64,000 nucleotides of DNA from Agriotes lineatus (lineage: Eukaryota > Arthropoda > Insecta > Coleoptera > Elateridae). The translations under genes and the position numbers were made by a program. The stretch spans positions 45,401,763 to 45,465,762 of the forward strand of contig OW679202.1 of the NCBI GenBank assembly GCA_940337035.1, written 5' to 3'. Below, piece after piece: positions 1 through 11,599 of this stretch (the first letter of the stretch is position 1; each line of letters starts with the position of its first letter). The notes beneath the pieces were generated by a model. It did no database searches. It saw only the letters and a program-made list of their open reading frames with translations, and was not told where the DNA came from.

Positions 1-1889
1 TATTGGCACAACTTTACCAGTTCATAATGCCCCTCGCTTCTGTAATTAAGTGAATTCACTACACACTAATTACACCTTATACGTCGGCTCGTTTGTTGCG
101 AAAACGACTTCTGCACCGAAAAAAGTATCTAATTAATGGAACAGCAAACGAAGCAACAGTGACAGAACGCAACGCAGATGTTCTAATAGATAAGACATAG
201 CTTCTTTGAGAAACTCGCAATATGGCCAACAATTTCCTAAGCAAAAATTGGGAAAAGGAAATGCGCGAAATAAAAATAGAAATTGCGAAGGCACCGTTCC
301 AGTCATTTAGTCAATTCCTGCATAGGTCAGCTTTATTATGAGATTATTATAAGATGTATGGCTTTTGCCGGTGTCTATATTTCAAACTAGTCCAAGGCAC
401 GGTCTCGTACTTTATACCGGTGCATAATTGATAAGTTCTGGAAGTGCCTCATTCTCGTGCAGAGGGAGACATTCTAGTCGATTGTCACCGTGAAATTTCA
501 CCAATCTCTCTCTATATTTTATAACTTGACCGACTGAAAGTCTTTCTAGGTACCTAATTTTTAAACCACAAGGATGTCGCACGAGCTGCTGAATTAATTT
601 GATAGAACGAAAGTAAAAGCGCTGCTTGGTTGCTCTGTTCAAGCAAAGGTCGATTTTACCTTAAAGCGCAAAAAAGATTACTAAAGGTAAAGGAAGCATT
701 CTCGTTTGTTTATATCGCAGAAAATTAGGTATTTTACCTGAAGGGAACCCTCATTATTTTCAGTTCGTATCATATTCGAATAAGTATTTTGCTTGTGTAA
801 TACCGAACGACGAGTGCGCATGGTCCGTGCTGAATTATGTTTAAAATTAATCCTTAGATTATACAAATTCAGTTACACGTCTTAGAGCGGCGAAGATTAC
901 TCGAAATGAGGATTTTTAAATAAATACAAAAATAAATGCCGCATGCAATTCTGATATTATATTAAAAAACTCAACTCTCTACTTCCACCTGTAAGCAAGT
1001 GTTGCTATAACCTAATCCGACCTGGTAGTTCAATTCTGCTATTGGACGCATTAAATATATCCTTATTTAAGTAATGTAAACCTATACTTCGCCAGTTTAA
1101 ACTCCCATTAATTCTCCTACCGAAAACAAAACTTACAAAAATTACAAATTCGAATTGAAACTTTACCTCTTATTCAAAAACGAATTCCCAGCTTTACGAA
1201 TTTAAAAAAAATCTATCTATCTAATATTTAAAGCGTCCCGCCTATACATATGTATGTGTCTACATAAATAGATTCTAATTTTCGGTACGCAGACAGTTGC
1301 CACGCTGACGCTGTTAAAAGTGTTTCTCGCACGAATGAGGAATTCGTAAACGCGAAAAATATCTCATTTTAAAACACAAGCCGATGTCCTTTCCAGCCAG
1401 TACCACCTAGAACACAAAACGCCGATCGTCTGCATAAGTGCAGAGTGTTCACAAGTGTTTATAACTTAAAAAATAATGGTGTTCTGTGGAAACAGGGTTA
1501 CAGGTTGTAAACTGATAGTTGCGCCCCATTCGCGTTTTTGTAATAAAAAACGAACTTTCAAAGCAGACCCCTTAATTTAGAATACAAAACTTTAGTATAG
1601 GCATCTGAATATCAATCCCACTTTCTAATTTAGGTATAAAATATAAAACGCAAAATTTGGTTTATCTATTTGTTACTGTACTTGTTTTTCTACCTTTATC
1701 TCCTATACTCAATTGATTCTTATTAATTTTACCACAATAGTTTTAAATCAACCTATTCGTTGTATAATTAGTATTCGCTATGATTATCTCGTTATAATAA
1801 TGGCACCCAAGTAAATGAATTAAATAACTCTCCTGTTGAGGTAGTTACCGAGATACAACCTGTAAGAAATTTCAAAACCAGCTCCGTAA
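1..1889. other. AT-rich stretch without recognisable gene
   Basis: I see no exon with family similarity here. A minus-strand open frame at 412-642 (76 codons, ends at a TAG-type stop, no recognisable domain) is the longest but has no splice context or motif I can name, so it is not called. A short stretch near 1280-1500 is less AT-rich than its surroundings but carries no motif I recognise. Confidence 0.5.
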
Positions 1890-2050
1890 TTAACATACTT
1901 TGGTATGTTTTTTGTTGCAAGTAAGTCTGCCCTGGGTAAGAGTAATCCATTTTTGGCACAAGCATTCATATTTAATAAAACTAAACACATGCACCACCGC
2001 GTTTGAGTACTTTCCTCGACACTCAGGAATTGAACACTTACTGGGCATAA
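1890..2050 (-). pseudogene. THAP zinc-finger domain fragment
   Basis: On the minus strand, after an internal Met-Pro start near 2046, the translation shows C-S-I-P-E-C at the N-terminus, then a VHVFSF stretch, a QKWI motif and a K-x-C near the end. This is the layout of a THAP (C2CH) DNA-binding domain, where two cysteines sit next to the N-terminal Met-Pro and a Phe-rich strand is followed by a conserved Trp. The fourth ligand region (C-x2-H-F) cannot be found: the frame meets a stop straight after the third cysteine. It is therefore a broken THAP domain, as found at the N-terminus of P-element transposases and THAP host proteins. I cannot tell which source, and no transposase core is visible next to it. 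Confidence 0.55.
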
Positions 2051-2319
2051 TGATGAAAATACAAACACTTGCACAATTTATATCACTGGTAACTGTTTCG
2101 AAACGATAGCAAATTGCAATGAGAATGGATTTACTTCTAATGGTCAATTACGTGTGTATGTGTGCAATACTGATGGTAAATAACTCACACGCACACCACC
2201 AAACACTAACAAAGGCACTCAGTGACTTATACATTAAAAAATCGATAGCATGCAACCGAACCCAAAAGAAATATTGATTTGTTCTCATTTTTTTTTCTTT
2301 TCCTATCAAAGATATTATT

Positions 2320-2970
2320 TGACCACCAAAATTTTAGCCCCAAATAATTCATAATTGATACCCAAAACATAGAATTTAGTTGCCTCTTTATCTGTTTGAG
2401 CGCTAATAATTTTTCCACCAGAAATTGTATTTGAGCACCAAAACTTGAGTATCAAAATACATGATATTTACACCCGAAAAATATGGTTTAGCACTAGAAA
2501 TAATATTTGAGCATCAAATAAGAGAATAATATATAACAATATGTTACCCAAAATTAAAGATGACATCATGCGAAGTATACATTATATCAGGAAATAACAA
2601 AGATATAAAGAAATAAATTGATATTGATAATTTTTAGCGATCATTAATTATTTTGTGTTTTCGACTTATTCGACATATTGCATGTCAATAATTATTTTAG
2701 GAGATTATGATTTCTGGTGCTCAGTTCTTATTTCTGGTGCTCTTAGACTAGGATCGGCAATTATTTAATATTTCTAGTGACAAAAGCAATTTTTGATAGT
2801 CTTTACAAGTATTTCTAGTGGTCGGCAGAGATATTCCTGGTAATAGCATTCTGATGTTTAATTATTATTTTTGGTTCCGATAAGTATTATTTTGGTGGTA
2901 AATAATTAAAATTGCCGGAAAAACTTGATGGTCAAAAATTATTTTGGTGTTTATTTAATTTATTCCCATA
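2320..2970. repeat. Palindromic field of degenerate ~30-bp repeats
   Basis: The left half (about 2320-2520) repeats variants of ATTTGAGCACCAAAA, CCACCAAAATTTTAG and CACTAGAAATAATATTTGAG. The right half (about 2700-2960) repeats the reverse complement: TTTCTGGTGCTC twice, ATTTCTAGTG twice, ATTATTTTGGTGGT and TTATTTTGGTGTT. The two halves could fold into a long imperfect hairpin in which each arm is itself a degenerate tandem array. No TIR with target duplication was identified. It could be a foldback element or a decayed inverted satellite. Confidence 0.5.
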
Positions 2971-3239
2971 AAAACAGCAATTACACTTGATAATCGCAAT
3001 CCACATTTAGCTTAAGATTTGTACTTCACGTCGACCGGCGTAACTGACCTGCTTTAGCTGACGTCATGAGCCCGTGCTGTCATAGAGCTGAGACCTGTGT
3101 TGTGTAGGTTTCCAGATTGTTTTCGACTTCTACTGTACCGATTTTCCTGAGACCTTTTACTGTTATATTAACAGATAAATTTGCTAGGGGTCGACCAATT
3201 TGTTGCAAATGCAAGTACATTTTTATTTCTTCTTTTTTT

Positions 3240-3642
3240 CCTTTCCGGGTGTAGGCATAAATACCCGTTCCGTCCTTATATGTCTAGGTGTTCCAGCGTT
3301 TCCTGGGCCGTACTATGCGCCTCTTCCTCTTCGTACATAGTTTAATATTTGTTTTGGGTATCTGTGATCTTCAATTCCACCTATGTGTTCTCTCCGTCAT
3401 CTTTTACAGTTTGTTATTGTACCGTTGATGTTTCCTACTTCTATTTTCTCTGGTATTATTTTATTTCTAATCTTGAGTACGTTTAAGAAATCTCATTCGG
3501 GGGTTTGCCCCTTGAATTTATCCTTTGATCCAGTTTTTACTGCCATAAAACAAAGCTGGGGCTACCATGGTTTTATAAAATCTTATTCTGGTCTCTTTAG
3601 TTGTGTGTTTGTTAAGTGTTCTGTGGATTGTGCTGCATATAG
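3240..3642 (-). mobile_element. LINE ORF2 C-terminal fragment (minus)
   Basis: Minus-strand translation gives a IRFYKTMVAPALFYG block near 3550-3610, the conserved stretch after the reverse-transcriptase thumb of many non-LTR retrotransposons. It is followed at lower coordinates by a basic region with an RYPKQILNY-type motif near 3350-3390, as seen at the extreme C-terminus of such proteins. Frames are broken by stops, so this is a dead copy. It stops at the foldback element that begins at about 3643. Because the C-terminal motifs of the LINE piece at 5100-6640 are already complete, this is probably a separate copy rather than the same element continued. Confidence 0.6.
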
Positions 3643-3756
3643 TACAGGGTGTCCATTTAGTGCGCCGGTCTTCGATTACGCCTTTACCTTTTTCCGATAA
3701 AATGTTTGACTGTGGTTGAAGGGGGCATCTTTTAAAATTATATTGACATATACACA

Positions 3757-4474
3757 TACAGTGTGTCCCCGGATAGGTCAAACGACTCTTGTGAAAGGTA
3801 AAAAATTCTCGATTGAAATTTTCATTTTTTGGGGTTCGGCCCTTGGTTAAAGGCGAATTTCTAACATAATTTCAGTTTTGAAAATTGAAAATTTTTTAAA
3901 AACCTCTTTTTCTGTAAGGTAAAGTGCCTTTTATGTGGCAAATACGACAAAAAGTTATTAAGAAAAGTTGTTTAGAACCAACATCTAGGCCCCTATACAA
4001 AATTTCAAAATTCTCTCAAAATTTCATTTATGTTTAGGTCCCAAATTAAAGAATTTTAGTTTCAATAAAGATTTTTTTTTTTAAAACAAATACTTTTAAC
4101 AAAGTTTTTTATTTCATAATAAAAAACGTGGTTAAAAATAAAATTCTTTCATTTGGGAAATGGACATAAAAGAAAATGTGAGAGATCAAAGTTGGCCGAG
4201 GATTTTGAAATTTGGTATAGGGGCTTAGATGTTGATTCTAAACAACTTTTCTTAATAACTTTTTGTCGTATTTGCCACATAAAAGGCACTTTACCTTACA
4301 GAAAAATAGGTTTTTAAAAAATTTCCAAGGTATACTTGATTTTTCAAAACTAAACTTATGTGTTAGAAATTCTTCTTTAACCAAGCAGGGCTGAACCCCA
4401 AAAAATTAAAATTTAAATCGAGAATTTTTTACCTTTCACAAGAGTCGTTTCACCTATCCGGGGACACACTGTAT
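3757..4474. mobile_element. Inner foldback element 1 (~720 bp palindrome)
   Basis: The left end reads ACAGTGTGTCCCCGGATAGG and the right end CCTATCCGGGGACACACTGT, a near-perfect terminal inverted repeat. The similarity continues inward almost to the centre: AACGACTCTTGTGAAAGG on the left pairs with CCTTTCACAAGAGTCGTTT-type sequence on the right, and the GGGGCTTAGATG/CATCTAGGCCCC blocks pair further in. The element is thus an almost complete palindrome with its centre near 4120. It has no coding frame. Confidence 0.75.
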
Positions 4475-5012
4475 ATGGTGTCCCAAAAACGTTTCGCTTA
4501 AACAAGTTTTAATTTTTTTATGAAACACCCTGTATTTCCTTACAGCTGTTCAAGCCCCTATAGGTTCTACGTTCAACTGTAACTTTTTTTTAAATTACCT
4601 CCAGCTTTCCTTAAAAATTGACGGGTCGTCACCTAGGATGCAAAAATACTAAAGTTTTATAAAAACAGAATAATTAGTACAGTACAGTAAAGTTTGAAGA
4701 TATTGAAATGTGAACACTCTGAATTAAAATATCCCGTTTTCATGAAACTTTTGTATAGTAGATGACGACCCCCTCAATTTTCAGGAAAGAAACATTCAAA
4801 AGTAGGGATAATGTGATGTTTTAAATGAAAACTTGATATTAACAAAAAAATACTAAACACGTTCATAAGTTGGACACTAAAGACAATCAGAAAAACAAGT
4901 TATAATTGAACGTAGAACTTGTAGAGGCTTAAATAGCCGTAAAGATATATAGGGTGTTCCAGTAACAAGTTAATAGCTTTTTGAGCCAAGCTTTTTTGGG
5001 ACACCCTGTATA
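4472..5012. mobile_element. Inner foldback element 2 (~540 bp)
   Basis: The left end reads GGTGTCCCAAAAACG and the right end GCTTTTTTGGGACACCC, giving a terminal inverted repeat. Inside, TAGGTTCTACGTTCAACTGTAAC on the left is mirrored by a TTATAATTGAACGTAGAACTTG-type block on the right. It abuts inner element 1 directly, sharing a TATA-like junction at 4470-4476. No coding frame. Confidence 0.65.
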
Positions 5013-5099
5013 TGTCAAAATCGTTTTAAAATGTGCCCCCTTCAGCTCCATTAGAGAAAGCGTAATTGAAAACGCCAGCACTAACTGGACACACTCTAT

Positions 5100-6640
5100 A
5101 CATTGTAATTTGTGAACTTTATTATCAATGTCTTTATCGCAATCATATGTTATGTCATAGCCTAAATATTTGTTTTAAAATTTTGCCATCCAGCACAATT
5201 TTGCTTGGTCTTGGTTCATTTTCTTCTTCTTTTGTTGGTTATCCGTTACGGGATGTTGGCAATCATCAGTGCTATTCTTGTTTTGTTGATGGCTGCTCTA
5301 AAGAGTTCTGTTGTAGTGTTGGCGTATCATTGGTTTTTTAACCATGATATGTGTCTTTTTCCTGGACATAGTTTTCCTACTACTCTTCCTTGTAGTATAA
5401 GTTGTAAAACTTCATATCTTTCTGGATTTCTAATTATATGGCCTAGATATTCCAATTTCTATGTTTTACATTTGTGATGTTCCTTTCTTAATTTTTTCTA
5501 GAACTTGTTGGTTGGTGATGTGGTCAGCCCATGAAATTCTTAAAATGCGGCTACATCTCGAAAGCTTCCCATCGTTTACTTGTCGCTTCTGTAAGGGTCC
5601 AGGACTCGAATCCATACAAGAGTACAGAGAATACATAACATATAAGTAGTCTTATTTTCGTATTTAATGAAATGTCATGACTGCAGAGAAGGTTTTTCAT
5701 TTTCGTAAATGCTGGTCTGGCTTTAGCTATTCTACCCCTTATTTATAGAGAATGGTCCCATTGCACATTCATAGTGCTCCCGAGGTACGTATATTTTACA
5801 ACTCTTTCTATTTCTCAATTATCGACCTATAGTCGAGGAGGTACAGAGGTTTTACTAATTATCATGTATTGTGTATTTGTTGCTTCGTTTTCTTGTTGGC
5901 TATGTGGAGGTCAAAATCTTCACATATTTTTCTGAATGTGTATAGAGACCTTAGTAGGGCCTCTTCACACTGAGCCACCATTATAATATTATCTCCGAAA
6001 AGTAGTCAGCTTATCCCAACGTTCTGATTGGTCTTTATACCTGCATTATTGTTGTCATGCGGTATTTCCAGTTTCTCAATATATAGACCATATACATATA
6101 TATTGAAAAGTGGTGGTGATCCGCACCCTTGTCTTACTCCCTTATCTATAATCATTTCTTTGAGAATTCTTTCTCCATGCTAAATTATAATTTTTATTTC
6201 TTTATACAGGGTTTTGATGGTTTCAATAAGATGTCTTGGATATCTCTCTTCTTTTAGTATCTTCCACAGCAATTTCATATTTACGATACATTATAAAAAG
6301 CTTATTTTTATGTCTACAAAAGCTATATATGCCTCTTTGTGGAATTCTCCCTGCTTTGCGTTATTTCAAATATTTTTTAGTGATAAGATGAGTTTTTTTT
6401 TCTTAAGTTTAATCAATTGTGATTGTCGGTTCTTAGAGCAGCTGCATATATTTGCTGCACTTTTTCATGGTCCTTTTTCCCATTTGTGTGGGAGTAACTG
6501 ATAGGACTCTGTCTGGGTTCGTTAGTTTTATTTGCTCTTTACGAGCATTGATTAAGTATATCTCTAATAATATTTTTAACAGTGAATTTTCTGCCTTTAG
6601 AACAACAATCTCAGCGATAGCTTTATTTGGTGTTAAAACC
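5100..6640 (-). mobile_element. LINE reverse transcriptase fragment (minus)
   Basis: Read on the minus strand from high to low coordinates, the pieces follow the order of a non-LTR retrotransposon ORF2. An A-Y-I-A-F-V-D-I-K block lies near 6310-6340 (RT palm motif A region). GVRQGCGSPPLFN follows at about 6104-6140 (motif B region), then FGDN in place of YADD at about 5988-6006. An FEMW..-like block and the HITNQ-type stretch lie near 5500-5600, and a basic C-terminal tail ending near 5230. Stops and frameshifts are frequent and the catalytic YADD is lost, so the copy is dead. The 5' part of the element is missing. Confidence 0.75.
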
Positions 6641-8390
6641 AATGAAGGTGACTTGAAGATTTCGATTCGCCATGAGGGAACGATTCATGGAATACTTTTA
6701 TGGGCCATTAAGTGTCGGTAAAGTGGTAGCAACTGAAGCAAAAAATTTGTGTTTTCTTAAAGACTTTTCTTTGTTCAAACAATTAGGCAAAAGAATTTGC
6801 GTCTGGTTTGTTAAGCTCAACATTTTTAACCACTTAAGTTTACTGTTGATAAAAATCAAGACTCTTTTTTTAATTAATAATCGATTTTTATTGATTTAAA
6901 TCTGATCTTTTATTTTAAATCAAACATTTTTCCACCTGTATTTCTTATTTTCCTTATTTATGCCAATTTTTGAAAATACAAGTGGACTAATAACTGAATT
7001 CATAAATGTGTTTCAAACTCAGTGTTGCCATTGCTTTAAGTTTAAATCTTTACCAAAGTATTTAAAAATATTTATTTTTCCCTATACAGTAAAATGAAGG
7101 TATTTTCTCTATTTTGCCAATAATTTTTTATTTGGCTGATAATAAAACAAGCAAAGTAATACACCTACCTTCTTTTTTTAGGCATTTTACCACAATCTAT
7201 AAGTACATCAACATGCTTGTATGATGTATTTTAGATATGAAACTTTTTAGCATTTAGTAATATCATACTCGTATTGTAACTACTAGTAGTTTTCCGTTTA
7301 AATAGAACTTCGATTAATCAGTAGTGTGCAAGGGTAATTTCTTTTGCGCAATTTGTTTTTTCTTAATTAATTTCGCAAAATATAAAAATTTCGATTTACA
7401 TAAATGAATTTTTAAATTAAATCACTGGATTTAAATTATGATTTTAATCGATTCAAACCTGCTACAGACGGTAACATGATACCAAAAACTAAGTAATAAG
7501 TACCTATTATCTAAGCTATTTTTACCGAAGAAAAATGTAGTTGGCTATTATTACCGTTTGCAAATTGAAAGTACATTATCACAAAATCGGTTACACAAAA
7601 TTCCAATCTTTCAACCGTCGGTTTTTTTTGTGGAATTTTTCTGTAGTGCGCGCTCTTATTGGTTAAAAAGTTAACTGTTTTCTTTGTAAATAATGTCCTC
7701 ATCATTCCTCTCCACCATTTTGACGTAACATATGAAGTAAAAATTAAATGGCTCGTCAATTTCGTGCAGCAAATAAGTGGTTGGTTAGGTGATTTAAAAG
7801 AAGATGATAGTAAAATTGGAAATTAAATATTTCGACGTTAAATGCGAATATATAAAATATATTATATACATAATTAACTAGTTACACAGTGAAATTAGAA
7901 TAGTTTAAATATTTTATTATTAAATTTAAAGATCGTCAATATCAACATCAGATATCATTGAGGAATCCCAACTTTGGTAACCCAGACCAGAAAGGCAACC
8001 ACATTAACGAAAAATTCATATTTCCAATTATGAAATTACGTATTTAAAAAAAAATATATATTATCACAGTGGTACGACTATGACGTCATATTTCACGTGG
8101 TACTGTAATTTTATTACGTGAACTGTACCTGATCTTTTCAGATATTTCAATTAGCCTCGATTGACCTCTTTAATGCTTTAATGCTGTTGTAGGAGAACCT
8201 TTCATTTAGCAGAGTACAAGATCTAGGGCCTCGAAAACAACTGGTTGATTTTGATTATTTTTGGTACTGCAGCTAGAATCGGGCAGTTTTTCCATTACCA
8301 ACGAGTCTTGCATAGTATAACTTACCTTTCGTTCTCCTTTCTTAAACTCTATCAATTTTACACCATCTAAAAGTTTATTCGTTTCATATA
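6640..8390. other. AT-rich stretch without recognisable gene
   Basis: I recognise nothing here beyond AT-rich sequence. A minus-strand open frame at 7511-7759 (82 codons) has no motif or splice context. Confidence 0.4.
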
Positions 8391-8900
8391 TCAGATTTTG
8401 ATAACCCTGAAAGTCATACGGGTTTGTAAAGCAGAATCAGCTGGTTCTAAAAGTCTCAATAACCTTTTCATGAAAGCAATGGAAAATATAAAGTCAAATC
8501 CAATAGAATTAATTTTATTCCTACACTTCTGGGACGGTTTGTCCACTAAATAAGTGTTATTTTTTACTTCATCTATGGTTCTCAATATTTTAGGGTAATT
8601 AAGTGAGTCGACTATAGATTTTCGTTGTTTTTCTAAATAAGACAAATAGGAGAGCATTTTGTATAACAAAATAGTAATTTTTGCTTCTTTGTCAATAACT
8701 TCATCCATAACATCCAGTAAATATTGCACTATAACATTGAACCTGTGTCCGATCGAGTTCAATGTTCAAGCTGGCAGAAGCCCGATCATATTTTAGAGCT
8801 CAGTCTCATCGTTTTTACCAAGGCTGAAATTTGTACTACCAGGACTCAGCCATGGCCAGACCAAAATATTAAGCAGGACTTGTTTCCTTTCTGCCAGAGC
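8391..8900 (-). repeat. Dispersed repeat copy 1, possibly transposase-derived
   Basis: The minus strand is open for 123 codons (8391-8762). Its N-terminal part shows IVQYLLDVMDEVIDKEAKIT, and a second copy of this block with DYVDKTIDKEAKIT occurs at about 11280-11340. The nucleotide similarity continues upstream of the frame (AAGCTGGCAGAAGCCCGATC here, GCGCAAGCCTGATC in the other copy). The C-terminal half has an F-D-F-I-F-S-I...LLRLLEPAD stretch that loosely resembles the helical region of hAT-type transposases and related domesticated proteins. That assignment is weak; the pairing with 11240-11500 is seen directly. Confidence 0.4.
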
Positions 8901-9409
8901 TAAAATTTGCTATAATTATTTCTCTTAAAATTAGTATATCAATGTTTTTTAAGCAAATCATAGGTGCAGTTATTGAAATACTTTTGATTCGTTATAGGTA
9001 CTTCATTATTGGAGAATATACAGATGGTGAATATAAATTTGTAATACTTGATAAATTTACATTAATAAAACAAACACAACGGAAACATACACGTCTGTAG
9101 GTAGCATAAAAGACAGGTAAGAAAAATTTACATATTTAAGAACTAACAGAAAAAATGATAGTGTTGATAGTGAATCAGGTATAATATTATGACAAAGAAA
9201 ACATGAGGTGTCGGCATCAAACGCACTACTTTGTTTCAGTGCGTAACTGGCACAAATAAATTTCAGTTGACAATGACAGTGACTTTATAAATATATGTAT
9301 AACGTCAAAAGAAATATTATTCTTTCCCTCCGTACAGGTAAAACTGTGTATATTAAGAATAATTTACTGATTTTTATATATTTCTTTTAAATTAAACGGC
9401 AAAACCTCA
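8901..9409. other. AT-rich stretch without recognisable gene
   Basis: No exon, RNA or transposon motif recognised. Confidence 0.4.
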
Positions 9410-9545
9410 GTAACTACTTTAAAAAAATATTTTGCGATTTTCAAAAACCATATTTTACAAAATCAACTTTCGTGGCAAAAGTTATCGATAATTACTTAAT
9501 ATACTTAAAATATTCCCTTTATTAATTTTTCGACAATAGAAACTT
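9410..9545. repeat. Isolated monomer of the 10.7-11.3 kb satellite
   Basis: The sequence TTTTCAAAAACCATATTTTAC, a following AATTACTTAATATACTTAAAA and a TTATTAATTTTT step match the monomers at 10690-11290 in order and spacing. This shows that the satellite once spread over, or was inserted at, more than one place. Confidence 0.5.
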
Positions 9546-10479
9546 GTAAAAGTATACCTATACAGTGATCGCCAAAAAGTTGATATCAGCTGGGAAAAAA
9601 TTATTTAGAGTTTTGTGGAAAATCAAAACCCTGACGATCGAAGGTAGTTGAAAAACATCACAATTGAGCCAAGCCAAAATTCCGTTATCTATCAAATTTT
9701 ATATTTTTTTATATAATTGCGAAAAAAATGATTTACTATCCAAGACTATTATGGATCAAAAATCAACCTTCTGCGTTTTATGATCAATTAATTACTACTA
9801 CAATATGAAACTACTGTATTTATCTGTCTCGCTATATTTCATCATTTTTACTTACACGTAATATTATTAAGAAACATCTACGTTAATTACTTCAGCAATT
9901 TATATCACTTATACAATTGTTATCCTCTGTGCCAAACACAAGCCGTCGGCGTCGGCTCATGTAGCCAAGAAAATTATAATTATACTTTATTGTCGTTTTT
10001 TGTAATGATTACAAATTAAAAAAAATCAAAAAATAAGATAGAGAAAGAATTTACTAAAGAAAGTGGTTTAAAATGTGATTTTTCTCAGTACAAAATTTCG
10101 GGACAAAATTTGAGACAAAAATCCAAAATTGTTCGAACATCTAAACTATAAAGAAAACTCTCTTCATTTGGGCAACAGTAAAGAACATTTACAGAATTCT
10201 TGCAAGAATTCATTAACAGGGTGGATTAGAGATTTAGAAACCATTTAAATAAATATTAATTATCATTGAAAACTATATTACTTTTCCGTAAACAATAAAA
10301 AATATAAAGGAATAATTAACATTGTCTATTGTTTTTTCAATTATAAATCTTTAGTCTTCACCTATCAACAATAATTTTAAAATGAAGTCTTGGTATATGA
10401 GTTAATGAAAAAAGTTTTTTTTCTGGCCTTGAGATTGTTCAGTTAGCTAAAACTAATATACACTAAAAAAATCTCATTG

Positions 10480-11290
10480 AAATCTTACTTAGTTTCCGAA
10501 AAACTAGCACTTTTTGTGGATTTTGACAATTTCGAAAAACGCTATTTTTCAAGTAAAAATCACTGGGTACATCTGATAGAGGCTAAATACCTTTTCAGAC
10601 AAGCAAAAATTCTTGTTTTTCTTTGTTTTTCAAAAATCAACAATAAAAATGTTCCCGATTTGATGGCGACTTTTTGGCGGTCACTGTATTTGAGACATTT
10701 TCAAAAACTATATTTTATAACACAGATTTTTTTGGCAAATGTACGGACAATTAAGTAATATACTTAGAAAACTGTTTTAAGAAAATATTTACATTTGTAA
10801 TTTTGGACAGTGCAAATTTTTTAAAAATGTAATTTTTGTGATTTTTTCAAAAACTACTTAGAAAAAACTTCCTTTATAAAGTTAGACAATTACGTAATAT
10901 TTATAAAGCCCAGCTTTAAAATATATATTCCCGTTATTAGTTTCTTAACTTTGCGACTTTTTCAAAAACTATATTTTACAGAAAAACATTTTTGTTAAAA
11001 ATTATAGACAATTACGTAATATACCTATAACACTGTTTTAAAGAGTGGTATTCTCATTATAAATTTTTGGGCTTTGGAATTTAATTTTGAAATTTTTCAA
11101 AAACCATACTTCTTATAAAAAATCTATTTTAACAAAAGAAATAGACAAGTAGGCACTATATGTATATCACTGTTTTAAAAACATTTATTTCCATTATTAT
11201 CTTTAAACCTTCAGGAAATTTTTGTAAAACTTGATATTTTCAAAAACTATACTTCTTGCGAAAGATTTTTTTTAGTAAATGTATAAAAAC
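10480..11290. repeat. Degenerate tandem satellite, ~115-150 bp monomers
   Basis: The anchor TTTTCAAAAACTA-like sequence recurs at about 10702, 10848, 10964, 11097 and 11241, so spacings are roughly 146, 116, 133 and 144 bp. Each unit then carries ACAATTACGTAATATAC or a close variant and CTGTTTTAA before the next anchor. A weaker unit lies near 10500-10560. The 93-codon plus-strand open frame at 10477-10758 is an accident of this repeat and not a gene. Confidence 0.65.
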
Positions 11291-11500
11291 TGTAATTTTC
11301 GCTTCTTTGTCTATAGTTTTGTCCACATAATCTAATAATAATTGCACAATAGCAGTAAACCCATGATCGATGTAGATACGTCGATTTTCCGTCGTAGCTG
11401 GCGCAAGCCTGATCTTTTTGCCAGGGATCAATTCTTTTTTATGAGAGCTCGGCTCTGCCCCCCCTCCCCCCCCCCCCTTCTGGCTATGGGGTTGCGTTCG
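11240..11500 (-). repeat. Dispersed repeat copy 2, pair of 8391-8900
   Basis: The minus-strand translation contains IVQLLLDYVDKTIDKEAKIT, closely matching the copy at 8.4-8.8 kb, followed outward by GCGCAAGCCTGATC. The copy joins directly to the satellite array at its low-coordinate side. It includes a cytosine tract interrupted once by T (C7-T-C12, about 11458-11477). Confidence 0.45.
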
Positions 11501-11599
11501 ATTGCGAGTTCTTCCAAAAGTAGTAACTACTTGGCGTATTATGCAGATACAGATTTTAGTTAGCACAAGGAAAAACAGTTTTTAGTAAGTCACACCACA

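Larger units (their letters stand above)
3643..5098. mobile_element. Outer foldback (MITE-like) element, host of two insertions
   Basis: The left arm (about 3643-3752) begins ACAGGGTGTCCATTTAGTGC and runs through GGGGGCATCTTTTAAAAT. The right arm (about 5006-5098) holds the reverse complement, with ATTTTAAAATG-type sequence, a C-rich step and CACTAACTGGACACACTCT at the outer end. The arms match over about 100 bp with mismatches. The loop is filled by two further foldback elements (3757-4474 and 4472-5012). ACAGGGTGTCC-type ends are shared by all three. No coding capacity is seen, so mobilisation would have to be in trans. Confidence 0.65.

Noticed and set aside
412..642. 76-codon minus-strand open frame
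   Set aside because: Composition looks protein-like but there is no domain, splice context, repeat or second line of evidence.
10477..10758. 93-codon plus-strand frame
   Set aside because: Falls in the degenerate satellite; recurring Phe/Lys-rich text comes from the repeat.
9555..11280. Possible single gene with repeated domains
   Set aside because: All frames are closed often, and the repetition is at DNA level with variable monomer length not a multiple of three.
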